DNA of 62,788 bases from Oscillospiraceae bacterium (GTDB lineage: Bacteria; Bacillota_A; Clostridia; Oscillospirales; Oscillospiraceae). Made by a program: the position numbers and the translations under genes. Where the stretch lies: positions 1 through 62,788 of the forward strand of contig JAGAFT010000042.1 of the NCBI GenBank assembly GCA_017627975.1, in the 5' to 3' direction. Every line of letters begins with the position of its first letter. The first letter of the stretch is position 1. Shown in pieces: positions 24,459-32,073 of this stretch. The notes under the pieces are model-generated. The model was not told the DNA's origin. It did no database searches and saw only the letters and a list, made by a program, of their open reading frames with translations.

Positions 24459-25918
24459 GGCTGTCCTCCCAATAGCTGCAGTATCTCCGCTTTAAGGTGC
24501 TTATAATTTGACATTTCCAGCAAGGTGAAGCGTATCTCATCTTCCGTAAAGCCTTTTTGCCTGAACAACTCTATATGACGCTTGATTTCAGCCAGTTCAA
24601 GTGTTTTTTCAGTACTATCCTGAGGAACGGTCTGTGGCTTCTGCATTGCATCTGTAACTCCAGAAACCATAAACGGCGCATAGTTCTCTACAAGGCTTAA
24701 ATACGCAGAAAGGGACATTTTTCCCTGCTCATCCAGCTGATCTCGGATTGAATTAAGCAGAATATGTTTCTTGTTGATGTGAAAAGAGTAGCGACCATTT
24801 ACCTTGCGCTGTTCCCAAACATAGCTTAGGCTGGGGACTGTTGTGTTTCTAGTATATGTACCCCTGGAGTTGTACACGCGAGCAGAAGCCTCCGTCGCCA
24901 CATCAATGCTACGCTCCATGGATTCTTTTATATATAGTGGGAGCGATGCTGTAGATTTCTTTATATCAATGCCCCATAGCTCATCGCTGTCAGATGAAAT
25001 ATCCAGTTTGATCCGCGCCAGATTATAGGCGGGCTCCTTCTTCACATAATCAAACCATGTTCCATATACGATCAGCCGCTTATTCCGGTAGAGATATATT
25101 CCTTGATGATAATTCCAGCCCTTGGGACCGCCGGCTTTCTGGTATTCATCTTGGTTTTGAAACTTCGTTTTGTGAGGAAGAATATAGGGCTGTATTATTG
25201 CCTCATGGAGACCATCATCGGAAACCGGCATCTCTTCCGGCAACTCCTGCGTCGCTCTGTTATTAATCAGAAACGGGTTCCACGCATCAATTTTATTTCC
25301 ATTGATAAAGATTTGGATGCCGTCTTCTTCAATAAACCGATGAAAGGTTAGCCCGAGATGATCTTCTGTTTTTCGAATAGTACTATAGAATTTTTTCTCA
25401 GATTTTTTCTTGTTCTGAGGGTCTATCATTCTATCGAGTTTTTCAATGATGACAACCGTGCCTTGATCCTCAAGTAGAGAATTGTACTGTTCCAGGCCCT
25501 CTGTATTCTGAATTATTAGGTTCCATCCGATCCTAAGCACTTCATCGAGATCCCAGGCGGCATTAGCGTATTGCCCGTTGGTCTTCGTGATAACAGTGAG
25601 TCTCTTTCCCAAAGCAAAGGCTGCCGTCTTCATGCCCATGCCGAAGCGGCCGAGATCTTTCTTTGGCCTGATTTCTCCAGGATCAGCAGACCCAATGCGC
25701 ATATTTGAAATTAAATCCTCGCCAGTCATGCCGTTTCCGTTATCCACTATCACAATGCGCTCGTCAGCCCAATCGAAAGAAATGCTTATTTCGGATGCAT
25801 CAGCTGAAATGCTGTTATCGATAATATCCGCAATGGCAGCTTCTTCAGTGTATCCGACAGACCGCAGGGACATTAAAAGGAGTCGAGCTTCGGGGATGGA
25901 TTCTATATGGTTCACCAT
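24455..25918 (-). CDS. MORC/MutL-like GHKL ATPase
   Basis: The 487-residue protein has a Bergerat ATP-binding fold: N-box IIDNSISA (32-39), G1 box VDNGNGM (58-64) and G2 box GRFGMGMKTA (90-99). The S5-like transducer follows (~230-360), and the C-terminus ends in a helical bundle (EIKRHIELFRQKGFTEDEIRF). Bacterial members of this MORC-like branch are found with Z1 and DUF4420 genes and are thought to clamp DNA. AGGAG lies ten bases before the ATG. Confidence 0.9.
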   Translation of the reverse strand: MVNHIESIPEARLLLMSLRSVGYTEEAAIADIIDNSISADASEISISFDWADERIVIVDNGNGMTGEDLISNMRIGSADPGEIRPKKDLGRFGMGMKTAAFALGKRLTVITKTNGQYANAAWDLDEVLRIGWNLIIQNTEGLEQYNSLLEDQGTVVIIEKLDRMIDPQNKKKSEKKFYSTIRKTEDHLGLTFHRFIEEDGIQIFINGNKIDAWNPFLINNRATQELPEEMPVSDDGLHEAIIQPYILPHKTKFQNQDEYQKAGGPKGWNYHQGIYLYRNKRLIVYGTWFDYVKKEPAYNLARIKLDISSDSDELWGIDIKKSTASLPLYIKESMERSIDVATEASARVYNSRGTYTRNTTVPSLSYVWEQRKVNGRYSFHINKKHILLNSIRDQLDEQGKMSLSAYLSLVENYAPFMVSGVTDAMQKPQTVPQDSTEKTLELAEIKRHIELFRQKGFTEDEIRFTLLEMSNYKHLKAEILQLLGGQP

Positions 25919-25966
25919 TGTGCAACACTCCTATTACAGCGTCCTAAAGGCTTTGATATGCGCACG

Positions 25967-26185
25967 TCATTGTTCTTTCGCCTCATCTGGTAAGAAATCA
26001 ACAATGTCCTGGACTTCGCAATGAAGCGCGGCGCAGACCTTAGTCAGTACCTCAGTTGAAACATCCCTGTCCTTGCTGATCTGTCTAATCGCATAGTCTG
26101 TGATTCCCGCCATTTTCGATAGCTTTGCCATGCTGATTTTCTCATCCACCAAGCGGTATCTCAATTTCCTGTAGCTTACAGCCAT
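25967..26185 (-). CDS. XRE-family regulator of the defence operon
   Basis: The 72-residue protein is a single helix-turn-helix domain: ISMAKLSKMAGITDYAIRQISKDRDVSTEVLTKVC, then LHCEVQDIVDF. This is the small Cro/C-protein-like type (HTH_26). It is the first gene of the operon, with GAGGAGG before its ATG and a consensus promoter 50 bases upstream. It is probably a controller that delays or limits expression, as C proteins do in restriction systems. Confidence 0.88.
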   Translation of the reverse strand: MAVSYRKLRYRLVDEKISMAKLSKMAGITDYAIRQISKDRDVSTEVLTKVCAALHCEVQDIVDFLPDEAKEQ

Positions 26186-26234
26186 GGCTTGACCTCCTCA
26201 AATCCGTGAAAGAGCCTACAACAATCCAATTTTT

Positions 26235-26263
26235 ATTATATGTTCAACATTTGCGGCTGTCAA
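26235..26263 (-). promoter_or_regulatory. Defence operon promoter
   Basis: On the minus strand TTGACA (26258-26263) and TATAAT (26235-26240) are 17 bp apart, a perfect consensus for the housekeeping sigma factor. Such a strong promoter implies repression by the XRE protein or constitutive expression. Confidence 0.85.
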
Positions 26264-26501
26264 CGAAATCTGGTGAAATTCGTCGTAATTGGTGGGTAAT
26301 CCTGTGATTTAACGAAACATCGGCGATTTAACGAACCTCTAAAGAATAACGATTGCAAAATCGCAATATTTTGTAGTTTGAGTAAAAACGACATAAAAAT
26401 GACCACAATATCTTGTAGCCGAAGGTGTTGCAATGCACCATTGTGGTGCAAAATGGCAGAAAAAGCCTTTTTCTACCTACATTTTTAGAATATGATATAA
26501 C
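26264..26501. other. AT-rich gap with several small dyads, no gene
   Basis: This holds two direct repeats GATTTAACGAA at 26306 and 26325 (19 bp apart), CAAAAT-CGCAAT-ATTTTG (26356-26373), TGCACCA-TTG-TGGTGCA (26434-26450) and AGAAAAAG-C-CTTTTTCT (26458-26474). No convincing coding frame is present. The repeats could be XRE operators or remains of an integration junction near the tRNA gene. Confidence 0.5.
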
Positions 26502-26540
26502 GAAACCCCGATTTGACACATTGTATCAAATCGGGGTTTC
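26502..26540 (-). terminator. tRNA-Ser terminator
   Basis: GAAACCCCGATTTGA pairs perfectly with TCAAATCGGGGTTTC (15 bp, 9-base loop), starting six bases past the tRNA 3' end. Confidence 0.65.
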
Positions 26541-26545
26541 AGATT

Positions 26546-26636
26546 TGGCGGAGAGAAAGGGATTCGAACCCTTGCCCAGCTTGCACTGGCTACCGCATTT
26601 CGAGTGCGGACCCTTCGACCACTTGGGTATCTCTCC
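26546..26636 (-). tRNA. tRNA-Ser(CGA)
   Basis: Read on the minus strand, GGAGAGA (26636-26630) and TCTCTCC form the acceptor stem, with discriminator G and an encoded CCA (26548-26546). The anticodon arm is CCGCA-CTCGAAA-TGCGG, giving CGA. A long variable arm (AGCCAGTGCAAGCTGG region) and the T-arm GGGTTCGAATCCC fit a class II serine tRNA of 91 bases. Its 3' end faces the defence operon, the usual orientation for an integration hotspot. Confidence 0.97.
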
Positions 26637-26648
26637 GTTTGCTGTGCT

Positions 26649-26677
26649 ATTATATCGAAAAGGCCTGAAAAAATCAA
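26649..26677 (-). promoter_or_regulatory. tRNA-Ser promoter
   Basis: TTGATT (26672-26677), a 17-bp spacer and TATAAT (26649-26654) on the minus strand, 12 bases before the tRNA. Confidence 0.75.
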
Positions 26678-26681
26678 GCCC

Positions 26682-26714
26682 CGAAACACGGAGGAAGCTC
26701 CGTGTTTCGTTTTT
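26682..26714. terminator. Terminator after murC
   Basis: CGAAACACGGAG-GAAG-CTCCGTGTTTCG forms a 12-bp perfect stem, with TTTTTC on the right and a T-run after GGGGCTTGA on the left strand. It starts at the murC stop codon. Confidence 0.65.
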
Positions 26715-28087
26715 CAGGTTTCTTCCACCAGGTGCTCCCCGATTTTATACACGTCGCCTGCTCCGACCGTCAGGATGATGTCACCGGGCGCTGCCGTCTC
26801 ACGCAGGGACTTTTCCAGTTCCTCAAAGGAGGGGAAGAAGCGCGCTCCTTCAATCTGATCCGCCAGGGCGGAAGAGGAGATGCCGATGGTATTCTGTTCT
26901 CTGGCTGCGAAAATCTCTGCCAGGTACAGGATGTCCGGGCGTTTGAGCTGCTCCACGAAGTCTTTGAACAGCGCGGCCGTGCGCGAATAGGTATGCGGCT
27001 GGAACACAAGAACCGTCCGCTTATAGTTCAGGGTCTCCACCGTGTCAAGCAGGCATTTGAGCTCACCCGGATGGTGGGCATAGTCGTCATAGACATCGGC
27101 GCCGTTGAACTTGCCCTTGAATTCGAAGCGGCGTCCCGCTCCGTTAAAGCCCGCCAGGCCGTACTTGACCGCATAGGGCCGGATGCCGAGGCAGATCGCC
27201 GCCGCGGTGGCGGCCAGGGCGTTCTTGATGTTATGTTCGCCGGGCACATGCAGCGTCACATCCGTGAAGCGCCGGCCCTTGTAGATGATGTCAAAATGGG
27301 AATTGGCCCCGATATACTCGATGTTCTCCGCGTGGACATCCGCTTTTTTGTTCAGGCCGAAGGTGATCATCTTCCGGTCCAGATTCATCAGCGTCTGCAT
27401 CGTGTTGAGGTCGTCGTAATTTGCCACCACATAGCCGTCCTGCGGTACACGGGAGGCAAACGCGCGGAAGCTCTTCTCCACATCGTAGAGATCCTTGAAA
27501 AAGTCCAGATGGTCCGCTTCGATGTTCAAAATGACGGCGATGGTCGGATGGAAGGACAGGAAGGAGTTGTAGTACTCGCAGGCTTCCATGACAATGACGT
27601 TTCCGTGTCCGACGCGGTGTCCCGCGTTGAGAAGCGGGAGTGTTCCGCCGATCATGACGGTGGGGTCCTTGTCCGCTGCCATCAGGATATGCGTGCACAT
27701 CGAAGTGGTCGTGGTCTTCCCGTGGGTGCCGGAGATGCAGAGGGCATTTCCGTAATCGCGGGAGATTGCGCCCCAGGCCTCTGTCCGCTCGAAGACCGGA
27801 ATGTTCATGGCCCTCGCCTGGACAATCTCGGGATTTTCGTCCCGCACGGCCGCAGTCCGAACAACAAAATCCGTGTCCTGGGGAATGTTCTCCGCACGGT
27901 GGCCAATCTCGACGTGAATCCCCTTGGCTTCCAGAGACACGACGTTGCGGCTGCGGTTGGAATCGGAGCCGCAGACGCTGATGCCCATTCCCAGCAGAAC
28001 CTCTGCCAGCGAGGACATGGAGACGCCGCCTATTCCGATCAGATACCCCTTCCGGCCGGGGGACATATAGTTAGAAAACTCTGCCAT
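26714..28087 (-). CDS. murC: UDP-N-acetylmuramate--L-alanine ligase
   Basis: The 457-residue cytoplasmic enzyme adds L-alanine to UDP-MurNAc in peptidoglycan synthesis. Visible are the N-terminal Rossmann IGIGGVSMSSLAEVL, the ATP loop ISGTHGKTTTTSM (~118-130), the NIEADHLDFF metal site, VPGEHNIKNALAA, and YDDYAHHPGELK in the C-terminal domain. Length is normal for the family. It stands alone, divergent from the UDG gene. Confidence 0.97.
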   Translation of the reverse strand: MAEFSNYMSPGRKGYLIGIGGVSMSSLAEVLLGMGISVCGSDSNRSRNVVSLEAKGIHVEIGHRAENIPQDTDFVVRTAAVRDENPEIVQARAMNIPVFERTEAWGAISRDYGNALCISGTHGKTTTTSMCTHILMAADKDPTVMIGGTLPLLNAGHRVGHGNVIVMEACEYYNSFLSFHPTIAVILNIEADHLDFFKDLYDVEKSFRAFASRVPQDGYVVANYDDLNTMQTLMNLDRKMITFGLNKKADVHAENIEYIGANSHFDIIYKGRRFTDVTLHVPGEHNIKNALAATAAAICLGIRPYAVKYGLAGFNGAGRRFEFKGKFNGADVYDDYAHHPGELKCLLDTVETLNYKRTVLVFQPHTYSRTAALFKDFVEQLKRPDILYLAEIFAAREQNTIGISSSALADQIEGARFFPSFEELEKSLRETAAPGDIILTVGAGDVYKIGEHLVEET

Positions 28088-28144
28088 GAATCTACTCCGT
28101 TAACAAAATGCTGTTGAGTTTCTCCCGTGCAGATGTTAAAATGG

Positions 28145-28172
28145 TTGTCATCTTCACAAGCTTTCGTATTAT
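28145..28172 (+). promoter_or_regulatory. Probable promoter of the UDG gene cluster
   Basis: TTGTCA, a 16-bp spacer and TATTAT, about 50 bases before the ATG at 28224. Confidence 0.5.
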
Positions 28173-28223
28173 AAACCAGTGCAGGTGTGATTGCAAGCTT
28201 TTTTATCCGGGAGGTCCTCTGAA

Positions 28224-28793
28224 ATGGACAGCTGGGACGAACTGAAAACCGAATGTGCTTCCTGCCGGGCCTGTCCGCTCTGTGAAGGGCGGCACAACCT
28301 TGTCTTCGGCGTCGGAAACGAACAGGCCGATCTCATGTTCGTCGGCGAGGGTCCCGGTGAGCAGGAAGACCTGCAGGGGATTCCCTTTGTCGGTCCTGCC
28401 GGGAAGCTGCTTGACTCCATGCTGGAGATGATTGATCTTGACCGGAGCATGATTTATATTGCGAATATGGTGAAGTGCCGCCCGCCCCACAACCGCGACC
28501 CCCAGGGTGCTGAGATGGCTGCCTGCCGCACCTGGCTGGACCGGCAGATCGCACTGGTAAACCCCAGGCTCATCGTCTGCCTCGGCCGCATCTCGGCCAT
28601 GGCGCTGATCCGGGAGGATTTCCGCATCACCCGGGAGCACGGCCTGTGGTTCGACAAGGACGGCCGCCGCATTCTGGCCACCTTCCACCCCTCCGCGCTG
28701 CTCCGGGATCCGTCCCGCCGTCCGGAGGCATTTATGGACCTGCGTGAAATACGAAAGGAGTACCGGGCGCTGCAGGGCGCCCATCAGAGCTAA
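28224..28793 (+). CDS. Uracil-DNA glycosylase, family 4
   Basis: The 189-residue DNA-repair enzyme removes uracil. The Fe-S cluster cysteines of UDG-4 are visible in SCRACPLC near the N-terminus. GEGPGEQEDLQGIPFVG holds the water-activating region, ANMVKCRPPHNRDP holds a further cluster cysteine, and TFHPSALLRD is the DNA-binding motif with its histidine. GGGAGG lies upstream of the ATG. The next gene starts three bases after the stop. Confidence 0.95.
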   Translation: MDSWDELKTECASCRACPLCEGRHNLVFGVGNEQADLMFVGEGPGEQEDLQGIPFVGPAGKLLDSMLEMIDLDRSMIYIANMVKCRPPHNRDPQGAEMAACRTWLDRQIALVNPRLIVCLGRISAMALIREDFRITREHGLWFDKDGRRILATFHPSALLRDPSRRPEAFMDLREIRKEYRALQGAHQS

Positions 28794-28796
28794 TTC

Positions 28797-29702
28797 ATGT
28801 CATCGCTTCAGTTCAAAACCGTCACCCTCTGCGACAAGGCCTGGGTTGATCCCATCGTCATGGCGGAGAACAGTCCCAGTGCCGACTATAATTTCGGCAA
28901 CATCTATATCTGGGACAAGTTTTATAAACAGCTGATCTGCCGCTTTGAAGACCGGATGATCACCAAACTCCGCTATGAAGGCGAACGCGCCTTTGTCTAT
29001 CCCATCGGTTCCGGTCCCCTGCGCCCCGCCATTGAGGCGCTGAAGGCCTTCTGTGATGAAAAGGGCTACCCCCTGCTTCTGCGCGGCGTGACCGAAAATC
29101 ACTGTCAGGAGCTCGAGGACGCTTTTCCGGGGAAGTTCACCTACACGCTGGAAGAAAGACTGTCCGACTATATTTACTTGGCCGAAAAGCTTGCCACCTA
29201 TTCCGGCAAAGCGCTGCACGGGAAAAAGAATCACTGCAACCGCTTTGAAGCGGAGCAGGACTGGGACTTTGTCCCGCTCACCCGCGAACTGATTCCGGGC
29301 TGTCTGGACATGCTGGATGTCTGGACCGAGGAAAACTCCGAGCGCCTGGAGAGCAGCATCAGCTATGAGCACGACGCGATCATCCGCGCCTTTGCGGCTT
29401 TTGAAAAGCTCGGCCTGGAGGGCGGCGTGCTGCGCAGCAGCGGAAAGATCATCGGCTTCTCCCTGGGGGAGATGACCAGCCCGGATACCTTTGACGTTCA
29501 CTTTGAAAAAGCGGAAATCAACATCAACGGCGCTTATCCCATGGTCTGCCGTGAGCTGACACGCAGCATGCTGAACGCGCACCCGGGACTGCGCTATATC
29601 AACCGGGAGGACGACATGGGTCTGGAACCTCTGCGCAAGTCGAAGCTCTCCTACAAGCCGGAGTTCCTGCTGCAGAAGTATCTGGCACGCTGGAGTGACT
29701 GA
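28797..29702 (+). CDS. DUF2156 / phosphatidylglycerol lysyltransferase C-terminal-like protein
   Basis: The 301-residue soluble protein matches the acyltransferase-like LPG_synthase_C (DUF2156) fold: NFGNIYIWDKFYK near the N-terminus, LHGKKNHCNRFE in the middle and INREDDMGLEPLRKSKLSY at the end. Full MprF-type lysyltransferases carry a membrane flippase domain in front; none is present here. It probably transfers an aminoacyl or acyl group to an unidentified acceptor. Confidence 0.85.
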   Translation: MSSLQFKTVTLCDKAWVDPIVMAENSPSADYNFGNIYIWDKFYKQLICRFEDRMITKLRYEGERAFVYPIGSGPLRPAIEALKAFCDEKGYPLLLRGVTENHCQELEDAFPGKFTYTLEERLSDYIYLAEKLATYSGKALHGKKNHCNRFEAEQDWDFVPLTRELIPGCLDMLDVWTEENSERLESSISYEHDAIIRAFAAFEKLGLEGGVLRSSGKIIGFSLGEMTSPDTFDVHFEKAEININGAYPMVCRELTRSMLNAHPGLRYINREDDMGLEPLRKSKLSYKPEFLLQKYLARWSD

Positions 29703-29703
29703 G

Positions 29704-30471
29704 ATGCTGCGGGATCTTCATGGTGCCGTGCTGCGCGGGTCTGTGCCGCAGGACACAGAACAGCTCCGGGAGCTTTGGTGCAGGGTTTTTGGCGATCCGC
29801 CGGAACTTGTCGACGCTTTTCTTTCTCATCTGCCGGGGATGGGCTGCGGCTGTGTGGCCGAGCATGACGGCCGGATCCTCGGCGCGGCGTATCTGATCCA
29901 CGGCTTTACCCTGCTGCAGCCGAATAAGGCGCCCCTGCGCTGCGGTTATCTCTACGCGGTTGCCGTGTACCCGGAAGCCCGCGGGCTCGGTCTCGGCGCC
30001 GCTGTCAGCCGCGGAGCGGTCGAGCTGGGCCGGGAGTACGGGGCTGAACTCATCTGCACCCTGCCTGCGGAAGAATCCCTCTACCGCTGGTACGGTGAGA
30101 TTCTGTCCCTGACCCACCGGAGCACCCGGAGGGTCTTTTCCTGCGATACTCTCCCCGAGGCACAGCCGGTCGAAGCATCCGAATATCTGCTTCGGCGGGA
30201 AGCGCTTCTGCGCGACACACCGCATGTCCGGCCGAATGCCTCCGTCATGGACTTTGCCGCCTCCCTGTGCCGGGCCTGCGGCGGAGGCCTGTATACTCTT
30301 GACGATATGCTTTTCTGTGCCTATCGGATTCAGGGCTGCTGGGTTATGCCGGAGCTGCTTCCGCTGTCGGCGGCAGATCGCATTGCCGGTCTGCGCAGCG
30401 CAGTGCATCCGTATCTCTGTGCCGACCGTCCTCTGCCGGACGGTCTGATCTGGAATCTGACTTTAGACTGA
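29704..30471 (+). CDS. GNAT-family N-acetyltransferase
   Basis: The 255-residue protein has the GNAT acetyl-CoA core: AAYLIHGF, then LYAVAVYPEARGLGLGAAVSRGAV, where the last part is the R/Q-x-x-G-x-G/A pyrophosphate loop. A second, weakly conserved domain fills the C-terminal half. The substrate is unknown. ATG 29704 follows GGAG by eight bases; a GTG at 29695 overlaps the preceding stop and is an alternative. Confidence 0.85.
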   Translation: MLRDLHGAVLRGSVPQDTEQLRELWCRVFGDPPELVDAFLSHLPGMGCGCVAEHDGRILGAAYLIHGFTLLQPNKAPLRCGYLYAVAVYPEARGLGLGAAVSRGAVELGREYGAELICTLPAEESLYRWYGEILSLTHRSTRRVFSCDTLPEAQPVEASEYLLRREALLRDTPHVRPNASVMDFAASLCRACGGGLYTLDDMLFCAYRIQGCWVMPELLPLSAADRIAGLRSAVHPYLCADRPLPDGLIWNLTLD

Positions 30472-30488
30472 GAATCAGGTGATTTGTT

Positions 30489-31310
30489 ATGGCGTTGTTT
30501 CTGGCCTTTGCTGCCGTTTCCCTGCTTTGCATCTTTCCGCTGTCGCTCACGGTGCTTCACCTGGGCGTCGGGCTTTCGCTTCTGGTCACGCTGCTGGGCT
30601 TTCTCCTGCTTCATGTCCTCTATGTTCTCTTTTTTGGTCTGGTCTCGCACGCGATCCCGATGGACAAGCCGCTCGAGAAACAGAATCCGCTCTGCCGTTT
30701 CGCATGCTATGCCACGGCATCGCTTCTGTGCTTTTACGGCGGGATCAAGCCGGTCGTCAACGGGCTTGAAAAGCTCCCCAGGGACGGCCGTTTTCTTTTC
30801 GTGAGCAATCACTGTTCGATTTTCGATCCGATGATCGTGATGGACAGGCTTCGTGATTTCAACGTCTCGTTTATCTCCAAACCCGAAAACATGTCGATCC
30901 CGATTGCCGGGAGAACGCTGTACGGTGCCGGCTTTCTTGCCATTGACCGGGAAAATGACCGGAACGCGCTGAAAAGCATTCTGACCGCGGCGGACTATCT
31001 CAAGCGGGATCTCTGCAGCATCGGGATCTATCCGGAAGGCACCCGAAGCAAAACCGGAGAGCTTCTCCCCTTCCACGCCGGCAGCTTCAAGATCGCCCAG
31101 CGCGCCAAAGTACCCGTGGTCGTCGCGTGTATGTGCGGCTCCGAAAAGTCCCAGGTCGTCAATCCCTTTTCCTCCAACAGGGTCCGGCTCGACATTCTCG
31201 ATGTGATCCCGGCTGAGACGGTCGCCGCCATGCGGACCGACGCTCTCGCCCAGCACGTCCGCGAGCAGATTCAAAACCATCTGCATCCGGCGGAGCAGGA
31301 GGCGGACTGA
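30489..31310 (+). CDS. plsC: 1-acyl-sn-glycerol-3-phosphate acyltransferase
   Basis: The 273-residue membrane enzyme makes phosphatidic acid. Two hydrophobic segments (LAFAAVSLLCIFPLSLTVL, LLVTLLGFLLLHVLYVLFF) anchor the N-terminus. The acyltransferase motifs are SNHCSIFDP (the H-x4-D catalytic pair), GAGFLAIDRE (motif II) and YPEGTRS (motif III). Its end overlaps the next start (ATGGA at 31310), so it is probably co-translated with the reductase. Confidence 0.93.
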   Translation: MALFLAFAAVSLLCIFPLSLTVLHLGVGLSLLVTLLGFLLLHVLYVLFFGLVSHAIPMDKPLEKQNPLCRFACYATASLLCFYGGIKPVVNGLEKLPRDGRFLFVSNHCSIFDPMIVMDRLRDFNVSFISKPENMSIPIAGRTLYGAGFLAIDRENDRNALKSILTAADYLKRDLCSIGIYPEGTRSKTGELLPFHAGSFKIAQRAKVPVVVACMCGSEKSQVVNPFSSNRVRLDILDVIPAETVAAMRTDALAQHVREQIQNHLHPAEQEAD

Positions 31311-32038
31311 TGGAAAAGGTTGCCCTTGTTACCGGTTCTTCCCGCGGCATCGGCGCGGCTACCGCGGCGCTTCTCGCCCGGGAAGGCTGGGCCGTGTGCA
31401 TCAACTATCTGCAGCAGCGGGAAAAGGCCGAGGCTCTTGTCCGCCGCCTACGTGAAGAAGGCCGGGTCGCCATGTGCCTTCAGGCGGATGTCTCCGACCG
31501 GGAGCAGGTCGACCGGATGGTACGGCAGATTGAAGATTCTCTCGGTCATGTCACGCTGCTGGTCAACAACGCCGGCATCGCCCGCCAGCAGCAGTTCCAG
31601 GACGTGGATCCGGAGACCTGGCACCGGATTCTGTCCGTGAATCTCGGAGGCTGCTTCAACTGCAGCCAGACGGTGATCCGTCCCATGCTTCAGGCGCACA
31701 GCGGCTGCATTGTGAACATCAGCTCCATCTGGGGCAGCCACGGTGCCTCCTGTGAAAGCGTGTATTCCGCGTCCAAGCATGCCATCATCGGGCTGACCCG
31801 TTCGCTGGCCGCGGAGCTCTCCCCCAGCGGGATCCGGGTCAACTGTGTCGCGCCCGGCGTCATCGATACAGATATGATTCAGGTTCTCGGCGAAGAGACG
31901 CTCTCCGTTCTGCGGGAGGAGATGCCGCTGCGCCGTTTCGGAACCCCCGAAGAGGTGGCGCAGTCCGTTCTTCATCTGGCCGTCTCGGAGTATATCACCG
32001 GTCAGGTGCTGACCGTGGACGGCGGCTTTCTGTTCTGA
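31310..32038 (+). CDS. SDR oxidoreductase, 3-oxoacyl-ACP reductase-like
   Basis: The 242-residue protein has the classic short-chain dehydrogenase layout: NADP loop TGSSRGIGAA (8-17), NNAG at ~84, catalytic S-Y-K in ISSIWGSHGASCESVYSASK, and CVAPGVIDTDM. The C-terminal GQVLTVDGGF is typical of FabG. Being next to plsC suggests fatty-acid or lipid metabolism, but many FabG-like proteins have other substrates. Confidence 0.9.
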   Translation: MEKVALVTGSSRGIGAATAALLAREGWAVCINYLQQREKAEALVRRLREEGRVAMCLQADVSDREQVDRMVRQIEDSLGHVTLLVNNAGIARQQQFQDVDPETWHRILSVNLGGCFNCSQTVIRPMLQAHSGCIVNISSIWGSHGASCESVYSASKHAIIGLTRSLAAELSPSGIRVNCVAPGVIDTDMIQVLGEETLSVLREEMPLRRFGTPEEVAQSVLHLAVSEYITGQVLTVDGGFLF

Positions 32039-32073
32039 TTGTTTTTCATCCGTTGACAAGGAGGTTTTCTACG

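Larger units (their letters stand above)
17106..26263 (-). other. Six-gene MORC/Z1/PD-(D/E)XK/AIPR/C5-methyltransferase defence operon
   Basis: Six leftward genes run from one consensus promoter: XRE regulator, GHKL ATPase, Z1 ATPase, nuclease, AIPR protein and methyltransferase. The last five joints overlap by 4, 17, 14 and 17 bases, except for a 48-base gap after the regulator. The DNA is visibly AT-richer than both flanks, which suggests recent transfer. Comparative genomics (Aravind group, MutL/MORC-like ATPases in restriction-modification systems, from memory) predicts such clusters to be restriction-like systems. I know of no settled mechanism. Confidence 0.85.

Noticed and set aside
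26546..26636. tRNA-Ser as the attachment site of the prophage
   Set aside because: No duplicate of the tRNA 3' end was seen, and the prophage uses serine recombinases, which rarely target tRNA genes; the defence operon also lies between them.
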